This document shows positions 33,779 to 42,823 of a DNA stretch of 64,000 nt, piece after piece. How positions within the stretch are numbered: position 1 is the first letter of the stretch; the number at the start of each line of letters is the position of its first letter. Both the position numbers and the translations under genes were made by a program. Location: positions 744,001 to 808,000 of the forward strand of contig CAVXIC010000007.1 of the NCBI GenBank assembly GCA_963761755.1. The letters are read 5' to 3'. This DNA is from CAJXVA01 sp963761755 (GTDB lineage Bacteria; Myxococcota_A; Polyangia; Nannocystales; Nannocystaceae). The notes under the pieces were generated by a model. The model searched no databases and was not told the origin of the DNA. It saw only the letters and a program-made list of their open reading frames with translations.

Positions 33779-36291
33779 GGTGTCGGAGGCTCTGGCTTGC
33801 GCTCGCCAGAGGGAGGCTCGGGTTTGCGCTCGCGGGGCGCGTCGGCGGAGGGAGGCTCCGGCTTGCGATCCGGCTGCGGCTCGGGCGTCGCCTCTCCCGA
33901 GGGCGGCGTGGGCTTCTTGTCGGGCGCGTTCTGCTTGGCCACGTAGCTCTTGGCCTCGGCGTGCCCCGGCGACACGGCGAGGACGCGACGGTAGTACTCC
34001 AGCGCCTCGTCGCCCTCCCCGAGCTTGGTGCAGGCTCGGGCTGCACCGAGCAGCGCGGGCATGAAGCGGGGCGAGCGGGCCAGCGCTTTCTCGTAGTAGC
34101 GCAGGGCTGTCGTGTTGGTCCCCTTCTTCCGATTGGCCGTGCCCAAGCAGACGAGCACGTCGATGTCGTTGGGGCGGCGGTCGAACGCGCGAAGCAGCAG
34201 CTTGAGCCCCGCAGAGACATCCCCGCCCTCCACCTTCGAGCATCCCTTCTCGATGAGCTTGTCGACGGACATCCCTTTGCCGGCGTCATCAGAGATGACG
34301 ATCGTTTCGTCCGGGTCATCCGGGTCATCCGGGTCATCCGGGTCATCCGGGGCAACTTGAGCATCCGGGTCATCCTCGCCGGAGGGCCCGCCATCGGAAG
34401 GCTCGGCCGCCACGCCCGGAGGGTCGGCTTGGGCCCGGAGCAGCGCGCGGACGGTGGGGTCATCGGGGGCCCGCTCCAAGAGCGCCTGCCGAACCTCACG
34501 CGCACCGACCTCGTCTCCGCCCCGGTCGTACGCCATGGCCAGCAGCACCTGGGCGCCCACCGAGGGCGCTTCGACGCCCGAGAGCGTGCTGATCAGCCCC
34601 GAAGGCACGCGTGCCTGCGGGTCTGCCCACAGATGCGCGCCCATGACCATCGCCTGAAGCTCGACCTCGCCGGCGGGGACGAGGGGCAACACCTCGTCTT
34701 CGGGTCGTCCCTGCGCCAGTCGAAGCCGAGCCCGCGTCCGCGCGAGGCGCTGGGGCGTCGCGCTGCCGACATCGATCCCAGCGAAGGCTTGGGCCGCCGC
34801 CTCGGTCGCGTCGTCGGCTCGGAAGCGGATATCGCTGCCCGCCGACGCGTAGGCCGCCTGCAGCTGGAGCGTGATGGCTTCGGCTGCCCGAGCCTCGACC
34901 GCGGCCAACGCGACGTCCGCCCGAACCGTCGGGGTCAGACCGCTTGCCCCCGCGGCGTTCGTCGCCTCGTCTGCAGCCGCTCGCAGCGCGGCGTGGGTCC
35001 CCTCCCCGAGCGCCGCGTCGACGCTCGCGAGGACGGTCGAAGCCGCGCCATCCTCTTCGGCTCCCGCCACGAAGCCGGCCATGCCCATCACGCGCTCGCG
35101 AATCGGCGGTATGCCAAAGATGACCGCGGCGCCGCACAGCAGACCCAGTCCCGCAAACAACGGCCACGACGCCCGGCGGCCCCTCGCCGGTTCGAGCTCC
35201 GGTTGGCCACGCGCCAGCTGCGGGGCTGCCGACGGCGGCGATGTCTCCGAGGCGTCCGTGGGTGCCGGTCGCTCCTCCACGCGCATCGGACCCGTCAGCG
35301 GCTTGACCGGCGAAACCTTCACATGGGCCGTCACCGCCCCCAGCATCGAGCCCGTCGACGTTCGGCGCTTGCGGTCCCCCTCCGGGCGCAGCGGCTGCGG
35401 AGCATCGTCTTCGCGCGCGCCCGAATCCTCGGCGGCACCGCGCTCCTCGACGACCTCGAGCTCGTCGAGTTCGTCGAGTTCGTCGAGCACGCGAACCACG
35501 CCGCTCGCCTCTGGGTCGGCCTCGAGGGCAGCCGCGACGGTCCGAACCTTGGTGGTCTGCTGCTTCGGCTTTCGATGCGCAGGCCCGCGCGCTGCGTCCG
35601 CGGGCTCGTCCGCGTCCGCGTCCGGAAGATCCGCCGAGGGCTCCTCGGTGGTCACCACCGGCTGCTGCACCAGGTCGTCGAGCACCATCGAAGCCGAATC
35701 CTCGAAGATCGAGGTCCGCGAGACCGCGCCCGACTCCGGCGCTGCGGGGCCTCGCACGACGGTGTCGTCGGGATCTTCGAGGTCGGCCGGCGCGAACAGC
35801 CCGGACATGTCGAGGCGCTCGGAAGCTTCGCGCTCCACCGGCCGCACCACGCTGGCGACCTCGGTGGGCATCTCGTCTCCAGGGTCTCCCGCGTACGAGG
35901 GTGGCGGTCCGACGGCGGAGAGATTCTCGGCGTCCACCGTCGGGCCCTCGAGTGCGCCGAGAACGGCGGGAAGATCGGGGAACCCGGCGAACGCGTCCGA
36001 GAACTCCGGCATGTCTCCGAGCCGAATCCAGTGCTTGCCGGTCCGCGAGATCGTGTCGTCGGGGTGCAGCCGTCCCTCGCGGATCCACACTCGCATCGTG
36101 CCGAGATCCTCGGCTTGGAACAGGTCACCGTCGACGGTCTCGACCCGCCACGCCTGCGCCGTCGCGCTCTGAGCCGGCTCGACCCGGAACACGTACCTGC
36201 AGACGGCGCAGCGCACAGCGACGCCGTCCGCCCCGATCTGCCGGTCGTCGAGCGAGAACTGGGTTTGGCAGTTTGAACAGCGTACGAACAA
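33775..36291 (-). CDS. MJ0042 zinc-ribbon, GYF-like and TPR membrane protein
   Basis: An 838-residue multi-domain protein. Residues 1-37 are an MJ0042 zinc ribbon (CSNC, then CAVC). Residues about 48-100 resemble a GYF_2 domain (GDLFQAEDLGTMRVWIREGR). A long acidic low-complexity region follows, then a transmembrane helix near residue 370 (SWPLFAGLGLLCGAAVIFGI) and a periplasmic helical part with TPR repeats at about 720-790 (TTALRYYEKALARSPRFMPA). The tail is Pro/Lys/Glu-rich with KPEPPS repeats. Similar proteins are linked to gliding motility in Myxococcus, but that is only a family hint. Confidence 0.75.
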   Translation of the reverse strand: MFVRCSNCQTQFSLDDRQIGADGVAVRCAVCRYVFRVEPAQSATAQAWRVETVDGDLFQAEDLGTMRVWIREGRLHPDDTISRTGKHWIRLGDMPEFSDAFAGFPDLPAVLGALEGPTVDAENLSAVGPPPSYAGDPGDEMPTEVASVVRPVEREASERLDMSGLFAPADLEDPDDTVVRGPAAPESGAVSRTSIFEDSASMVLDDLVQQPVVTTEEPSADLPDADADEPADAARGPAHRKPKQQTTKVRTVAAALEADPEASGVVRVLDELDELDELEVVEERGAAEDSGAREDDAPQPLRPEGDRKRRTSTGSMLGAVTAHVKVSPVKPLTGPMRVEERPAPTDASETSPPSAAPQLARGQPELEPARGRRASWPLFAGLGLLCGAAVIFGIPPIRERVMGMAGFVAGAEEDGAASTVLASVDAALGEGTHAALRAAADEATNAAGASGLTPTVRADVALAAVEARAAEAITLQLQAAYASAGSDIRFRADDATEAAAQAFAGIDVGSATPQRLARTRARLRLAQGRPEDEVLPLVPAGEVELQAMVMGAHLWADPQARVPSGLISTLSGVEAPSVGAQVLLAMAYDRGGDEVGAREVRQALLERAPDDPTVRALLRAQADPPGVAAEPSDGGPSGEDDPDAQVAPDDPDDPDDPDDPDETIVISDDAGKGMSVDKLIEKGCSKVEGGDVSAGLKLLLRAFDRRPNDIDVLVCLGTANRKKGTNTTALRYYEKALARSPRFMPALLGAARACTKLGEGDEALEYYRRVLAVSPGHAEAKSYVAKQNAPDKKPTPPSGEATPEPQPDRKPEPPSADAPRERKPEPPSGERKPEPPTP
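34315..34350. repeat. 9-bp tandem repeat coding Pro-Asp-Asp
   Basis: Four exact units of GTCATCCGG (34315, 34324, 34333, 34342) with a partial fifth encode the PDD repeats in the zinc-ribbon/TPR protein. A change in copy number would keep the frame. Confidence 0.9.
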
Positions 36292-36490
36292 GGCCTGCGC
36301 GGCAAGTTAGCACAATCCCAAGGCAGCCCTAGAAGTCCTGTAGCCGCGTCGACCGCCCGCGCCGCGCCCCGGGTTCGGGCCGGGTTCGGGCCCGTTGTGG
36401 ACCAGGTTCGCGGCGGCGGCGAGGCTCACCGCCGGGCCGCACCAGCGCCGCCGGGATCACCCCAGCGCTGGCCCAAGGCTGAAGGACTGC

Positions 36491-36694
36491 TCAGCCCGCG
36501 ACCCGGCTGATGATGCTGCCACTGAGCGCCGCGACCGCAGCACCCACGACCACGAAACCGAAGTAGCGCATGGCCGGCGCGGGAGCCTTCTCTTTCTCGA
36601 TGCCCGCCTCGGCGCCGCAGTTGGTGCACCGGTGGGGCGGCTCATCACCCTCGCCTTGAAGGCGGGTGTGACACTGGCTGCAGACGTACGCCAT
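36491..36694 (-). CDS. Small zinc-ribbon membrane protein
   Basis: A 67-residue protein with a zinc ribbon at the N-terminus (CSQC, then CTNC) and one C-terminal transmembrane helix (YFGFVVVGAAVAALSGSII). It is a miniature of the ribbon-plus-helix design seen at 11143-12075 and 33775-36291. Role unknown. A 199-bp gap with a direct GGGTTCGGGCC repeat separates it from the next gene on the left. Confidence 0.65.
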   Translation of the reverse strand: MAYVCSQCHTRLQGEGDEPPHRCTNCGAEAGIEKEKAPAPAMRYFGFVVVGAAVAALSGSIISRVAG

Positions 36695-36855
36695 GCATGC
36701 CTGGCGTATCCGCTCCCCACCGCGGTGTCAAGCGGCGCCCACGCCCGCCTACCCGACGGACGTGCAGGGTCCTGCGCTGCCCGGTCGCGGGAGCTTCATC
36801 GTCCGTTCACGGCCCGGTTACGGATCGCGCGCCGCCGAGGTGGCACACTGCATTC

Positions 36856-37566
36856 GTGCGAATTCTGCTGATCGAGGACGACGAGCGGTTGGCCGAAGTG
36901 ACGGCCGAGTACCTGCGCGACCAAGAGGCGCACGTCGACGTCGTCCCCGACGGTGCCGATGGCTTGCAGCGGGCGCTCGAAGGTGAGCACGACATCGTCC
37001 TGCTCGACCTGATGCTTCCGAGCCTCGACGGCATCTCGGTCTGCAAGCAGCTGCGCGCCCAGTCCAACATCCCGGTCATCATGCTCACGGCCAAGGGCGA
37101 CGAAGTGGACCGCATCGTCGGCCTCGAGATCGGCGCGGATGACTACCTCGCCAAACCGTTCAGTCCCCGCGAGCTGCTCGCGCGGATCCGGGCCGTGCTG
37201 CGCCGCCACACCGCGACCCCGACCGAGGACCAGACCTCGAGCGTGCTGGCCGGACCCCTGGCGATCGACCGCGAGCGCCGGATCGCCGAGCTCCACGGAG
37301 AGCGCGTGGAGCTGACCGCCTACCAGTTCGACCTCCTGTGGGTACTCTCGCTCAACGCCGGCAAGGTCCTCGAACGCGGAGACCTCAACAACCGCGTCCG
37401 GGAACTCCGCGGTGATCCGCCGATCGAGTTCGACCCCAGCGTCGACCGCTCGATCGACGTCCACTTGAGCAAGATTCGCGCCGCGCTCGGGGCCGCCCAC
37501 GACGACGGCAAGGACCTGATCGAGACCGTTCGCGGGGTTGGGTACGTGCTGGGACCCGACCGATGA
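36856..37566 (+). CDS. OmpR/PhoB-type response regulator
   Basis: A 236-residue two-component regulator. The receiver has the acidic pocket E7-D8-D9, phospho-acceptor Asp51 in VLLDLMLP, Thr78 and Lys100. The C-terminal winged helix spans about residues 130-235 and includes LTAYQFDLLWVLSLNAGKVL and DVHLSKIRAAL, ending GVGYVLG. GTG 36856 (VRILLIEDD) was chosen as the only start directly before the receiver. Its end overlaps the kinase gene (ATGA). Confidence 0.93.
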   Translation: MRILLIEDDERLAEVTAEYLRDQEAHVDVVPDGADGLQRALEGEHDIVLLDLMLPSLDGISVCKQLRAQSNIPVIMLTAKGDEVDRIVGLEIGADDYLAKPFSPRELLARIRAVLRRHTATPTEDQTSSVLAGPLAIDRERRIAELHGERVELTAYQFDLLWVLSLNAGKVLERGDLNNRVRELRGDPPIEFDPSVDRSIDVHLSKIRAALGAAHDDGKDLIETVRGVGYVLGPDR

Positions 37567-38969
37567 GGAAGCGCCGCTCCAGCATCTTCTGGAGGATCTA
37601 CACGACGGTCGTCATCACCGTCCTCGCCGGCACGGCTGTCGGCGTCGCAGCCACCTGGGTCCTCGCCCAGCAGCACTCCGAACGCTGGGTCGGTCGCACC
37701 CTCGCGACCCTCGAGGAGCGCAACGACGCGCTGGTCGCGGTCCTGGGCGAGCCGGTGGCGCTGGAGGCCGCCGTGGCGAATCTCGAGGTGGTGCTCGACA
37801 CGCGCCTGCTGGTGACCGACGCCAAGGGGCGACCCCTGACCCGCCGCCGCGAGGGCGACCTTCCACCGCCACGCCGTCATCCCCGCAAGCACCACCGCGC
37901 GCTTCGGCAGGGACGGCCGGTCATTCTCGACCGGGGGCAGAACCGCCAGCGCGTGCTGTTTCCGCTGATGGACCCCGAAGGCAACCAGACCGTCGGCGTC
38001 GCGTACGTCCGGCCCAACGCGCCGCCGCGGGGACTCGCCGTGGGCATCTCGGTGATCACCGTGCTGGTGCTGCTCGGCCTGGGCGCACGATCGCTGTCGC
38101 GCTCGCTCACCTCGAGGCTGCACAAGGTCGAGGCCAGCGCCGACCGTATCGCCAGCGGTGACCTGTCGCATCGCGTCGACCCCCCCAAGGGCGACCCGGT
38201 CGACGAGATCGACGAGCTGGCGCTGTCCTTCAACGGCATGGCCGACAAGCTCGAAGCGCTGATCCAGGGGCAGCGCATCTTGCTCGCCAACGTCTCCCAC
38301 GAGCTGCGCACGCCCATCGCGCGCGTTCGCGTCGTCCTGGAGATCCTCGAGGGCCGTCTCGATCAGCTGCGCACCGACACCGACGACGATGCGAAACACG
38401 TGGCGCGGCTTCGCAAGGGCTTGGACGACATCGGCCTGGACACCCAAGAGCTCGAGACCTTGATCGGGGACCTGCTGACCAGCGGGCGGCTCGAGCTTTC
38501 GGCCGCTGGCGGTCCGCTCGATGTGAGCCCGGTGCGCCTCGACGATCTCGCGCAGAGCATGGCGCAGCGCGTCGGGGCCAGCGTCATCTCGGTCGAGGAA
38601 CCCACCATCGAGGGCGACCGACTCCTGCTCGAGCGACTGTTCAGCAATCTGCTCGCCAACGCGCGACGCGCCTGCCCGCAGGGCGCCATCACCGTCGAGG
38701 TCGAGCGGACCCCGAGCGGATACCGGGTCGCGGTCGAGGACGAGGGGCACGGCATTGCCCCCGAGGATCGCGAGCGGGTGTTCGAGCCGTTTCGTCGACT
38801 GGACGAGGCGCGCAGTCGTGACAAGGGCGGGGTCGGACTGGGGTTGTACCTGTGCCGACAGATCGCCCGCGCGCACGGCGGAGACGTGGTGGCGCGGGGC
38901 CGGGACGACGGGAAGGCGGGCGCGCGCATGGTCATCGTTCTGCCGCAGACGCCCCCGTCCCGGGGCTGA
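37563..38969 (+). CDS. Sensor histidine kinase (HAMP-HisKA-HATPase)
   Basis: A 468-residue membrane kinase. Helix 1 (about 10-34) and helix 2 (about 158-178) flank a short periplasmic sensor rich in Arg and Pro (PPPRRHPRKHHRALRQ). A HAMP linker with LHKVEASADRIASGDLSHRV follows, then the H-box with His246 in NVSHELRTPIARVR, the N-box LFSNLLANARRA, and G-boxes DEGHGIAPEDRERVF and KGGVGLGLYLCRQIA. The His-rich basic sensor loop could bind metal or anions, which is inference. Operon with the regulator; pyrE follows after 12 bp. Confidence 0.92.
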   Translation: MRKRRSSIFWRIYTTVVITVLAGTAVGVAATWVLAQQHSERWVGRTLATLEERNDALVAVLGEPVALEAAVANLEVVLDTRLLVTDAKGRPLTRRREGDLPPPRRHPRKHHRALRQGRPVILDRGQNRQRVLFPLMDPEGNQTVGVAYVRPNAPPRGLAVGISVITVLVLLGLGARSLSRSLTSRLHKVEASADRIASGDLSHRVDPPKGDPVDEIDELALSFNGMADKLEALIQGQRILLANVSHELRTPIARVRVVLEILEGRLDQLRTDTDDDAKHVARLRKGLDDIGLDTQELETLIGDLLTSGRLELSAAGGPLDVSPVRLDDLAQSMAQRVGASVISVEEPTIEGDRLLLERLFSNLLANARRACPQGAITVEVERTPSGYRVAVEDEGHGIAPEDRERVFEPFRRLDEARSRDKGGVGLGLYLCRQIARAHGGDVVARGRDDGKAGARMVIVLPQTPPSRG

Positions 38970-38981
38970 TACCCTGCCGAT

Positions 38982-39656
38982 GTGGAGGCGTTCCAGGCCG
39001 CATTCGTCGAGCTTCTCGTCGCGTATGAGGTGATCCGTTTCGGGTCCTTCACGCTCAAGTCGGGACGAACCTCACCCTACTTCGTCAACGCAGGTCAGCT
39101 CCGCACCGGCGATGCGATCACGCGCCTCGGGCAGGCCTACGCCGCGGCGATTCGCAGCCACGACGTATCCTGCGACGTCGTGTTCGGGCCCTCGTACAAA
39201 GGTGTGCCGCTGGCGGTCTCTACGGCGATGGCCCTGTCCGCCGCGGGACACGACGTCGGCTACGCGTTCGACCGCAAGGAGACCAAGGACCACGGCGAAG
39301 GCGGCACCTTCGTCGGTACGCAGCCCCGCGACGGCATGCGGGTCGTGGTCGTCGATGACGTGATCACCTCCGGCCGTTCGATTCGCGAGTCGGTCGCGCT
39401 GCTGCAAGCGACCGCCGGCGTCATCGTGACCGCCGTGGTCGTCGCCGTCGATCGTCAGGAGAAGGGCACGTCGGACAAGTCCACGCTCACCGAGCTCCGC
39501 GAAGAGCTGGGGCTCTCCGTGCTTCCGATCGTCTCGGTTCGCTCCATGGTGCAGTGGCTGTGCGGCCGCGAGATCGAAGGCAAGACCGTGCTCGACGACG
39601 CCGGCAAGGCCGAGATCGAGGCATACCTTGCCGCGTACGGAGGCCAGGAAGGGTGA
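38982..39656 (+). CDS. pyrE: Orotate phosphoribosyltransferase
   Basis: A 224-residue PyrE, which makes orotidine monophosphate from orotate and PRPP. The PRPP-binding motif VVVVDDVITSGRS is at residues 121-133, and the catalytic loop YAFDRKETKDHGEGG is present. GTG 38982 gives a normal length. It follows the two-component system closely and shares a GTGA junction with the next lipoprotein gene. Confidence 0.95.
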   Translation: MEAFQAAFVELLVAYEVIRFGSFTLKSGRTSPYFVNAGQLRTGDAITRLGQAYAAAIRSHDVSCDVVFGPSYKGVPLAVSTAMALSAAGHDVGYAFDRKETKDHGEGGTFVGTQPRDGMRVVVVDDVITSGRSIRESVALLQATAGVIVTAVVVAVDRQEKGTSDKSTLTELREELGLSVLPIVSVRSMVQWLCGREIEGKTVLDDAGKAEIEAYLAAYGGQEG

Positions 39657-40273
39657 GCGTCAGGGTGAGCGTGCGCCGGGCGACCGTTGCCGCCGCCCTG
39701 CTCAGCGCGTGCGCGTGCGGATGCACGACAGATCCGACGGATCCTCTGGATGCGAGCATCGTGTCCGAGCTGTCCAAACAGGTCGGGGACGCCCTGGGCA
39801 TCGAGCCCAGCGGCGTCTACTCGATCGAGCTGACCCCCGAATCGTGCGGCTGCGCCGACGTGAACGCATCCTTGTCGTCGCTGACGCTGTGCCAAGGCGC
39901 CATGGTGGGCCGCGGCGGGCTTGGAGGCCTGCTCACCACGACCCTCGACGTCGTCGTCAGCGACGGGATCATCGATCTGGGCTCCGAGCGCACCACCAGC
40001 AACCCTGTCGGCCCCTTGGAGGCCGACGGCTTCTTCGATGCCGGCGCCGTGACCCGTCTAACCTCGCTCGCGACGACCGGAGCACTCATCACTCGGGTCG
40101 ACGGATCGCTCACCCCGACCGCGCTGGGCGGCTACGCCATCGAGGGGCAGATTCGCATGCGGCTACGCGGTGAGGTCGAGCTGCTCGGGTTCGACGGCGT
40201 GCTCACCGAGGTCGAGGAGCTCGACTGCACCGAATCGGTCCTGTTCGAGGGCGAGCGCTACATCGTGCGCTGA
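39653..40273 (+). CDS. Hypothetical lipoprotein
   Basis: A 206-residue exported protein. The signal VSVRRATVAAALLSAC has a good lipobox LLSAC, and further Cys residues follow closely (CACGC). The mature part has conserved-looking SCGCADVN and repeated strands and ends ERYIVR; no family is recognised. GTG 39653 overlaps the pyrE stop; GTG 39665 and 39671 are other possible starts. It overlaps the convergent repeat-protein gene by 16 bp. Confidence 0.6.
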   Translation: MSVRVSVRRATVAAALLSACACGCTTDPTDPLDASIVSELSKQVGDALGIEPSGVYSIELTPESCGCADVNASLSSLTLCQGAMVGRGGLGGLLTTTLDVVVSDGIIDLGSERTTSNPVGPLEADGFFDAGAVTRLTSLATTGALITRVDGSLTPTALGGYAIEGQIRMRLRGEVELLGFDGVLTEVEELDCTESVLFEGERYIVR

Positions 40274-40764
40274 ACCGGCAGCGCCGGCGCACGACCCCTG
40301 CGCCGCAGCAGGCCCACGGTCTGCGCCAAACGACGCACGCGAGGATCGGGATCGGCGCGCAGCCGCTTCAGAGCGGCCAAGTGCCGGATCCGTCGTCGCG
40401 CGGGCCGCTCGGCGAGGACCCGCAGGGCACGGGCCCGCACGCGAACGTCGGGGTCGAACAGGAGCGTCGCCAGCAGCTCGGGTGGATCGTCGCGACGCCG
40501 ATCCAAGGCCTCGGCTGCGGCTTCGCGCACCGCGGCGTGAGGGCTGGAGACGGCCTCGGTGAGCACGGCCAGCGTGCCGCGCAGCGTCACGTGTCCACAC
40601 AGCGCGACCGCCCGAACGGCGACCTCGAGATTGGTGGCCTCCAGGGCCGCACGCAGCGACGCGACGACCCGTGCTCCGGCCTCGTTGGAAGCGAAGCACA
40701 GGTGGTAGGGAGACGCCGGGTCGAGCGCCAGTTCCAGATGAGCGATGCGCAGCGGTTCGGACAT
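40258..40764 (-). CDS. HEAT-repeat-like protein
   Basis: A 168-residue soluble protein of short helical repeats: LEVAVRAVALCGHVTLRGTL, AVREAAAEALDRRRDDPPEL and VRVRARALRVLAERPARRR. Such repeats bind other proteins. The C-terminus is very Arg-rich. ATG 40764 (MSEPLRIA) was chosen. Function unknown. Confidence 0.6.
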   Translation of the reverse strand: MSEPLRIAHLELALDPASPYHLCFASNEAGARVVASLRAALEATNLEVAVRAVALCGHVTLRGTLAVLTEAVSSPHAAVREAAAEALDRRRDDPPELLATLLFDPDVRVRARALRVLAERPARRRIRHLAALKRLRADPDPRVRRLAQTVGLLRRRGRAPALPVQRTM

Positions 40765-40872
40765 GACGAAGCGCCGCGCGCAACGACACGCGGCAACGGT
40801 GGAGTGATCCGTGCTGCCCAACCGATCACGGTTTCTTCACCGCTCGCCCCTCGACGCCTGCAGACGGCGATC

Positions 40873-42747
40873 TCAGGGCTCGACCGCGACCGACCGAGGC
40901 ACCGACAGCCGCCAGGAGGAGCGCTCGAGCTCGATCCGCGTCGAGAACAGCACGGCGCTGCCATCGGCCGTGAACGACGGCGCGTGGTCCGGGACGGCGT
41001 TGCGGGTCAGCAGCCGCAGCGGGCCTCCTTCGGCGGAGATCCACCCAATCTCGGCGTCGTCCCCCTTGCCCGGGTCATCGAGCGTGCGGTCGTACACCGT
41101 CATGGCGACCGCCGCGCCATCGGCCGAAGCGACCGGCTCGGTCACCTTGCCTGCCCGGGTCAGGATCTTTACGGCGAAGGTCGAGGGGTCGAGTCGAACG
41201 GGCCCGGGGACCTCTGCGGCTGGTGCCTCCGGGTCCGTCGGCGCCTCCGCGTCCGGTGGGGTGACCTCGAGCGCGGGGGGATCCTCCATCAGCGCCGTCC
41301 ACGTGCGGTCGGCATCCAGACGGACCAAGCGCCGGATCGAGCTGCCGACGGTCAGCAGGACGGACCGGTCGGTGCGCGCGGCGACCTCGAAGAGCACCGG
41401 GTCGCGGCCGAGTCCCTGGGGCTGCACGGACACGACGGGGGTCTGTGGCGCGGTCGAGACGAGGTAGAGCAGACCGTCATCGCCGGTCGCGGCGACGATG
41501 GAGTCGTCGATCCACGCGACGTCGCGGACGCCGATGCCGGTCAGGACGACGACCCGCGGCGCGTCCTCACCGGGCTTGGTGAACTCGATCGCGGCCTCGC
41601 CGTCGACGGTGCCCACCTGCGCGACGACGCCGCTGCGATGCGGGAGCATCAGCTGGACCTCGTCCAAGGTGGTCGCGCTCATCGCCCCCAGATTCGTGTA
41701 GCCGCACTCGGTGGCTGGCGTCGCAACCCACAGGTGCTGCTCGCTCCCGGTGCGCTGCACGACGAACGCACCGCCGCCGGGGTCGACGACGAACCGCGGG
41801 GAGTGTGAACCCTCGAGCGCCTCGGACAGCGCAGGAGCACACAGCGGCACGCGGCCCTCGATGCCCGGTGTCGAGGCGACGAAGGCGGAATAGGATCCTG
41901 GCGAGAGCTCGGCCCGAATACCATCTTCGGTGACGACGTCGAACGGCCGGACGAAGGACAGCACCGGCCCCTCCGGCGTGGGGTGGGCGGAGCCTGCCTC
42001 GAGATGGTCGGAGAGCAGGACGGGCGTCGACGCGCCGCGCTCGTCCTGCAGCTGGCGCCTCGCCTGACCCAGCACCTCCTCGGCGAGCGCCTCGGCGGTC
42101 TCGACCAGCGCCAGATCGAGCAGCGCCTCTTTGAGCTTGGAGCGGAGCTGAATGGCCGCGACCGAGGCAGACGCGTTGTCGGGCAGCGCTTCGGCCAGGG
42201 CCTGCTGCGCGAACAGTGCCTGGAGCAGGCTCACCTCGACGCGCCGAAGGGCCTTGGGCGGCTCGGGGTTGACGGTGACCACGTGGGGAAACGCGAAGTC
42301 ACCGACCGACACCGCCGCGAACCGAACGTGCTCGTCCAGGGGCGGCATGTCGTCGATCTCGAGGCTGGAGAAGTCGACGTCCTGCGGGCGCTCGAAGACG
42401 ACGTAGCCGTATCCGAAGTGGTCGGCGAGGGTCAGGACGATCTGCACGTCCGAACCCTGTGGGGGCTCGGGCAGCTCGCTGCGCGCCTTGTCGACCCAGT
42501 GCTGCAACCCGCCCTCGGCGGCGTCGAATCCATCCTTGACCAGCACCGCGCTGTAGCCGGCAATCTCTCCGCTGCGCACCACCAGGACCTTGTCGGCACG
42601 CTCGGCGGCACCGATGCCCTCGGCCTTGAGCAGCAGGAACCACGTCGCGGCCCCGAGTGCGGCGATCAGCAGCAGCGCGAGCGCGAGAATCTTGCCCTTT
42701 CCGCTGCGCCGAAGAGCCTCGAGATCGGTTCGCGAGTCGCCCGTCAT
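40873..42747 (-). CDS. Membrane-anchored protein with PD40-like C-terminus
   Basis: A 624-residue protein with a cytoplasmic start rich in charge, one transmembrane helix at about residues 20-40 (ILALALLLIAALGAATWFLL) and a large exported part. The C-terminal segment has PD40/WD40-like units, e.g. DHAPSFTADGSAVLFST, and an Ala/Pro/Glu-rich linker at about 500-530. No catalytic motif is seen. It could be a periplasmic scaffold. ATG 42747 was chosen. The neighbouring purQ lies upstream on the same strand. Confidence 0.6.
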   Translation of the reverse strand: MTGDSRTDLEALRRSGKGKILALALLLIAALGAATWFLLLKAEGIGAAERADKVLVVRSGEIAGYSAVLVKDGFDAAEGGLQHWVDKARSELPEPPQGSDVQIVLTLADHFGYGYVVFERPQDVDFSSLEIDDMPPLDEHVRFAAVSVGDFAFPHVVTVNPEPPKALRRVEVSLLQALFAQQALAEALPDNASASVAAIQLRSKLKEALLDLALVETAEALAEEVLGQARRQLQDERGASTPVLLSDHLEAGSAHPTPEGPVLSFVRPFDVVTEDGIRAELSPGSYSAFVASTPGIEGRVPLCAPALSEALEGSHSPRFVVDPGGGAFVVQRTGSEQHLWVATPATECGYTNLGAMSATTLDEVQLMLPHRSGVVAQVGTVDGEAAIEFTKPGEDAPRVVVLTGIGVRDVAWIDDSIVAATGDDGLLYLVSTAPQTPVVSVQPQGLGRDPVLFEVAARTDRSVLLTVGSSIRRLVRLDADRTWTALMEDPPALEVTPPDAEAPTDPEAPAAEVPGPVRLDPSTFAVKILTRAGKVTEPVASADGAAVAMTVYDRTLDDPGKGDDAEIGWISAEGGPLRLLTRNAVPDHAPSFTADGSAVLFSTRIELERSSWRLSVPRSVAVEP

Positions 42748-42823
42748 GCGGAATACTCTCGCACATCCACGACGAAACGCCCGCGGAGCCCCTCGCCGTG
42801 CGTCCCGGGGCCCCCGCAACGCC

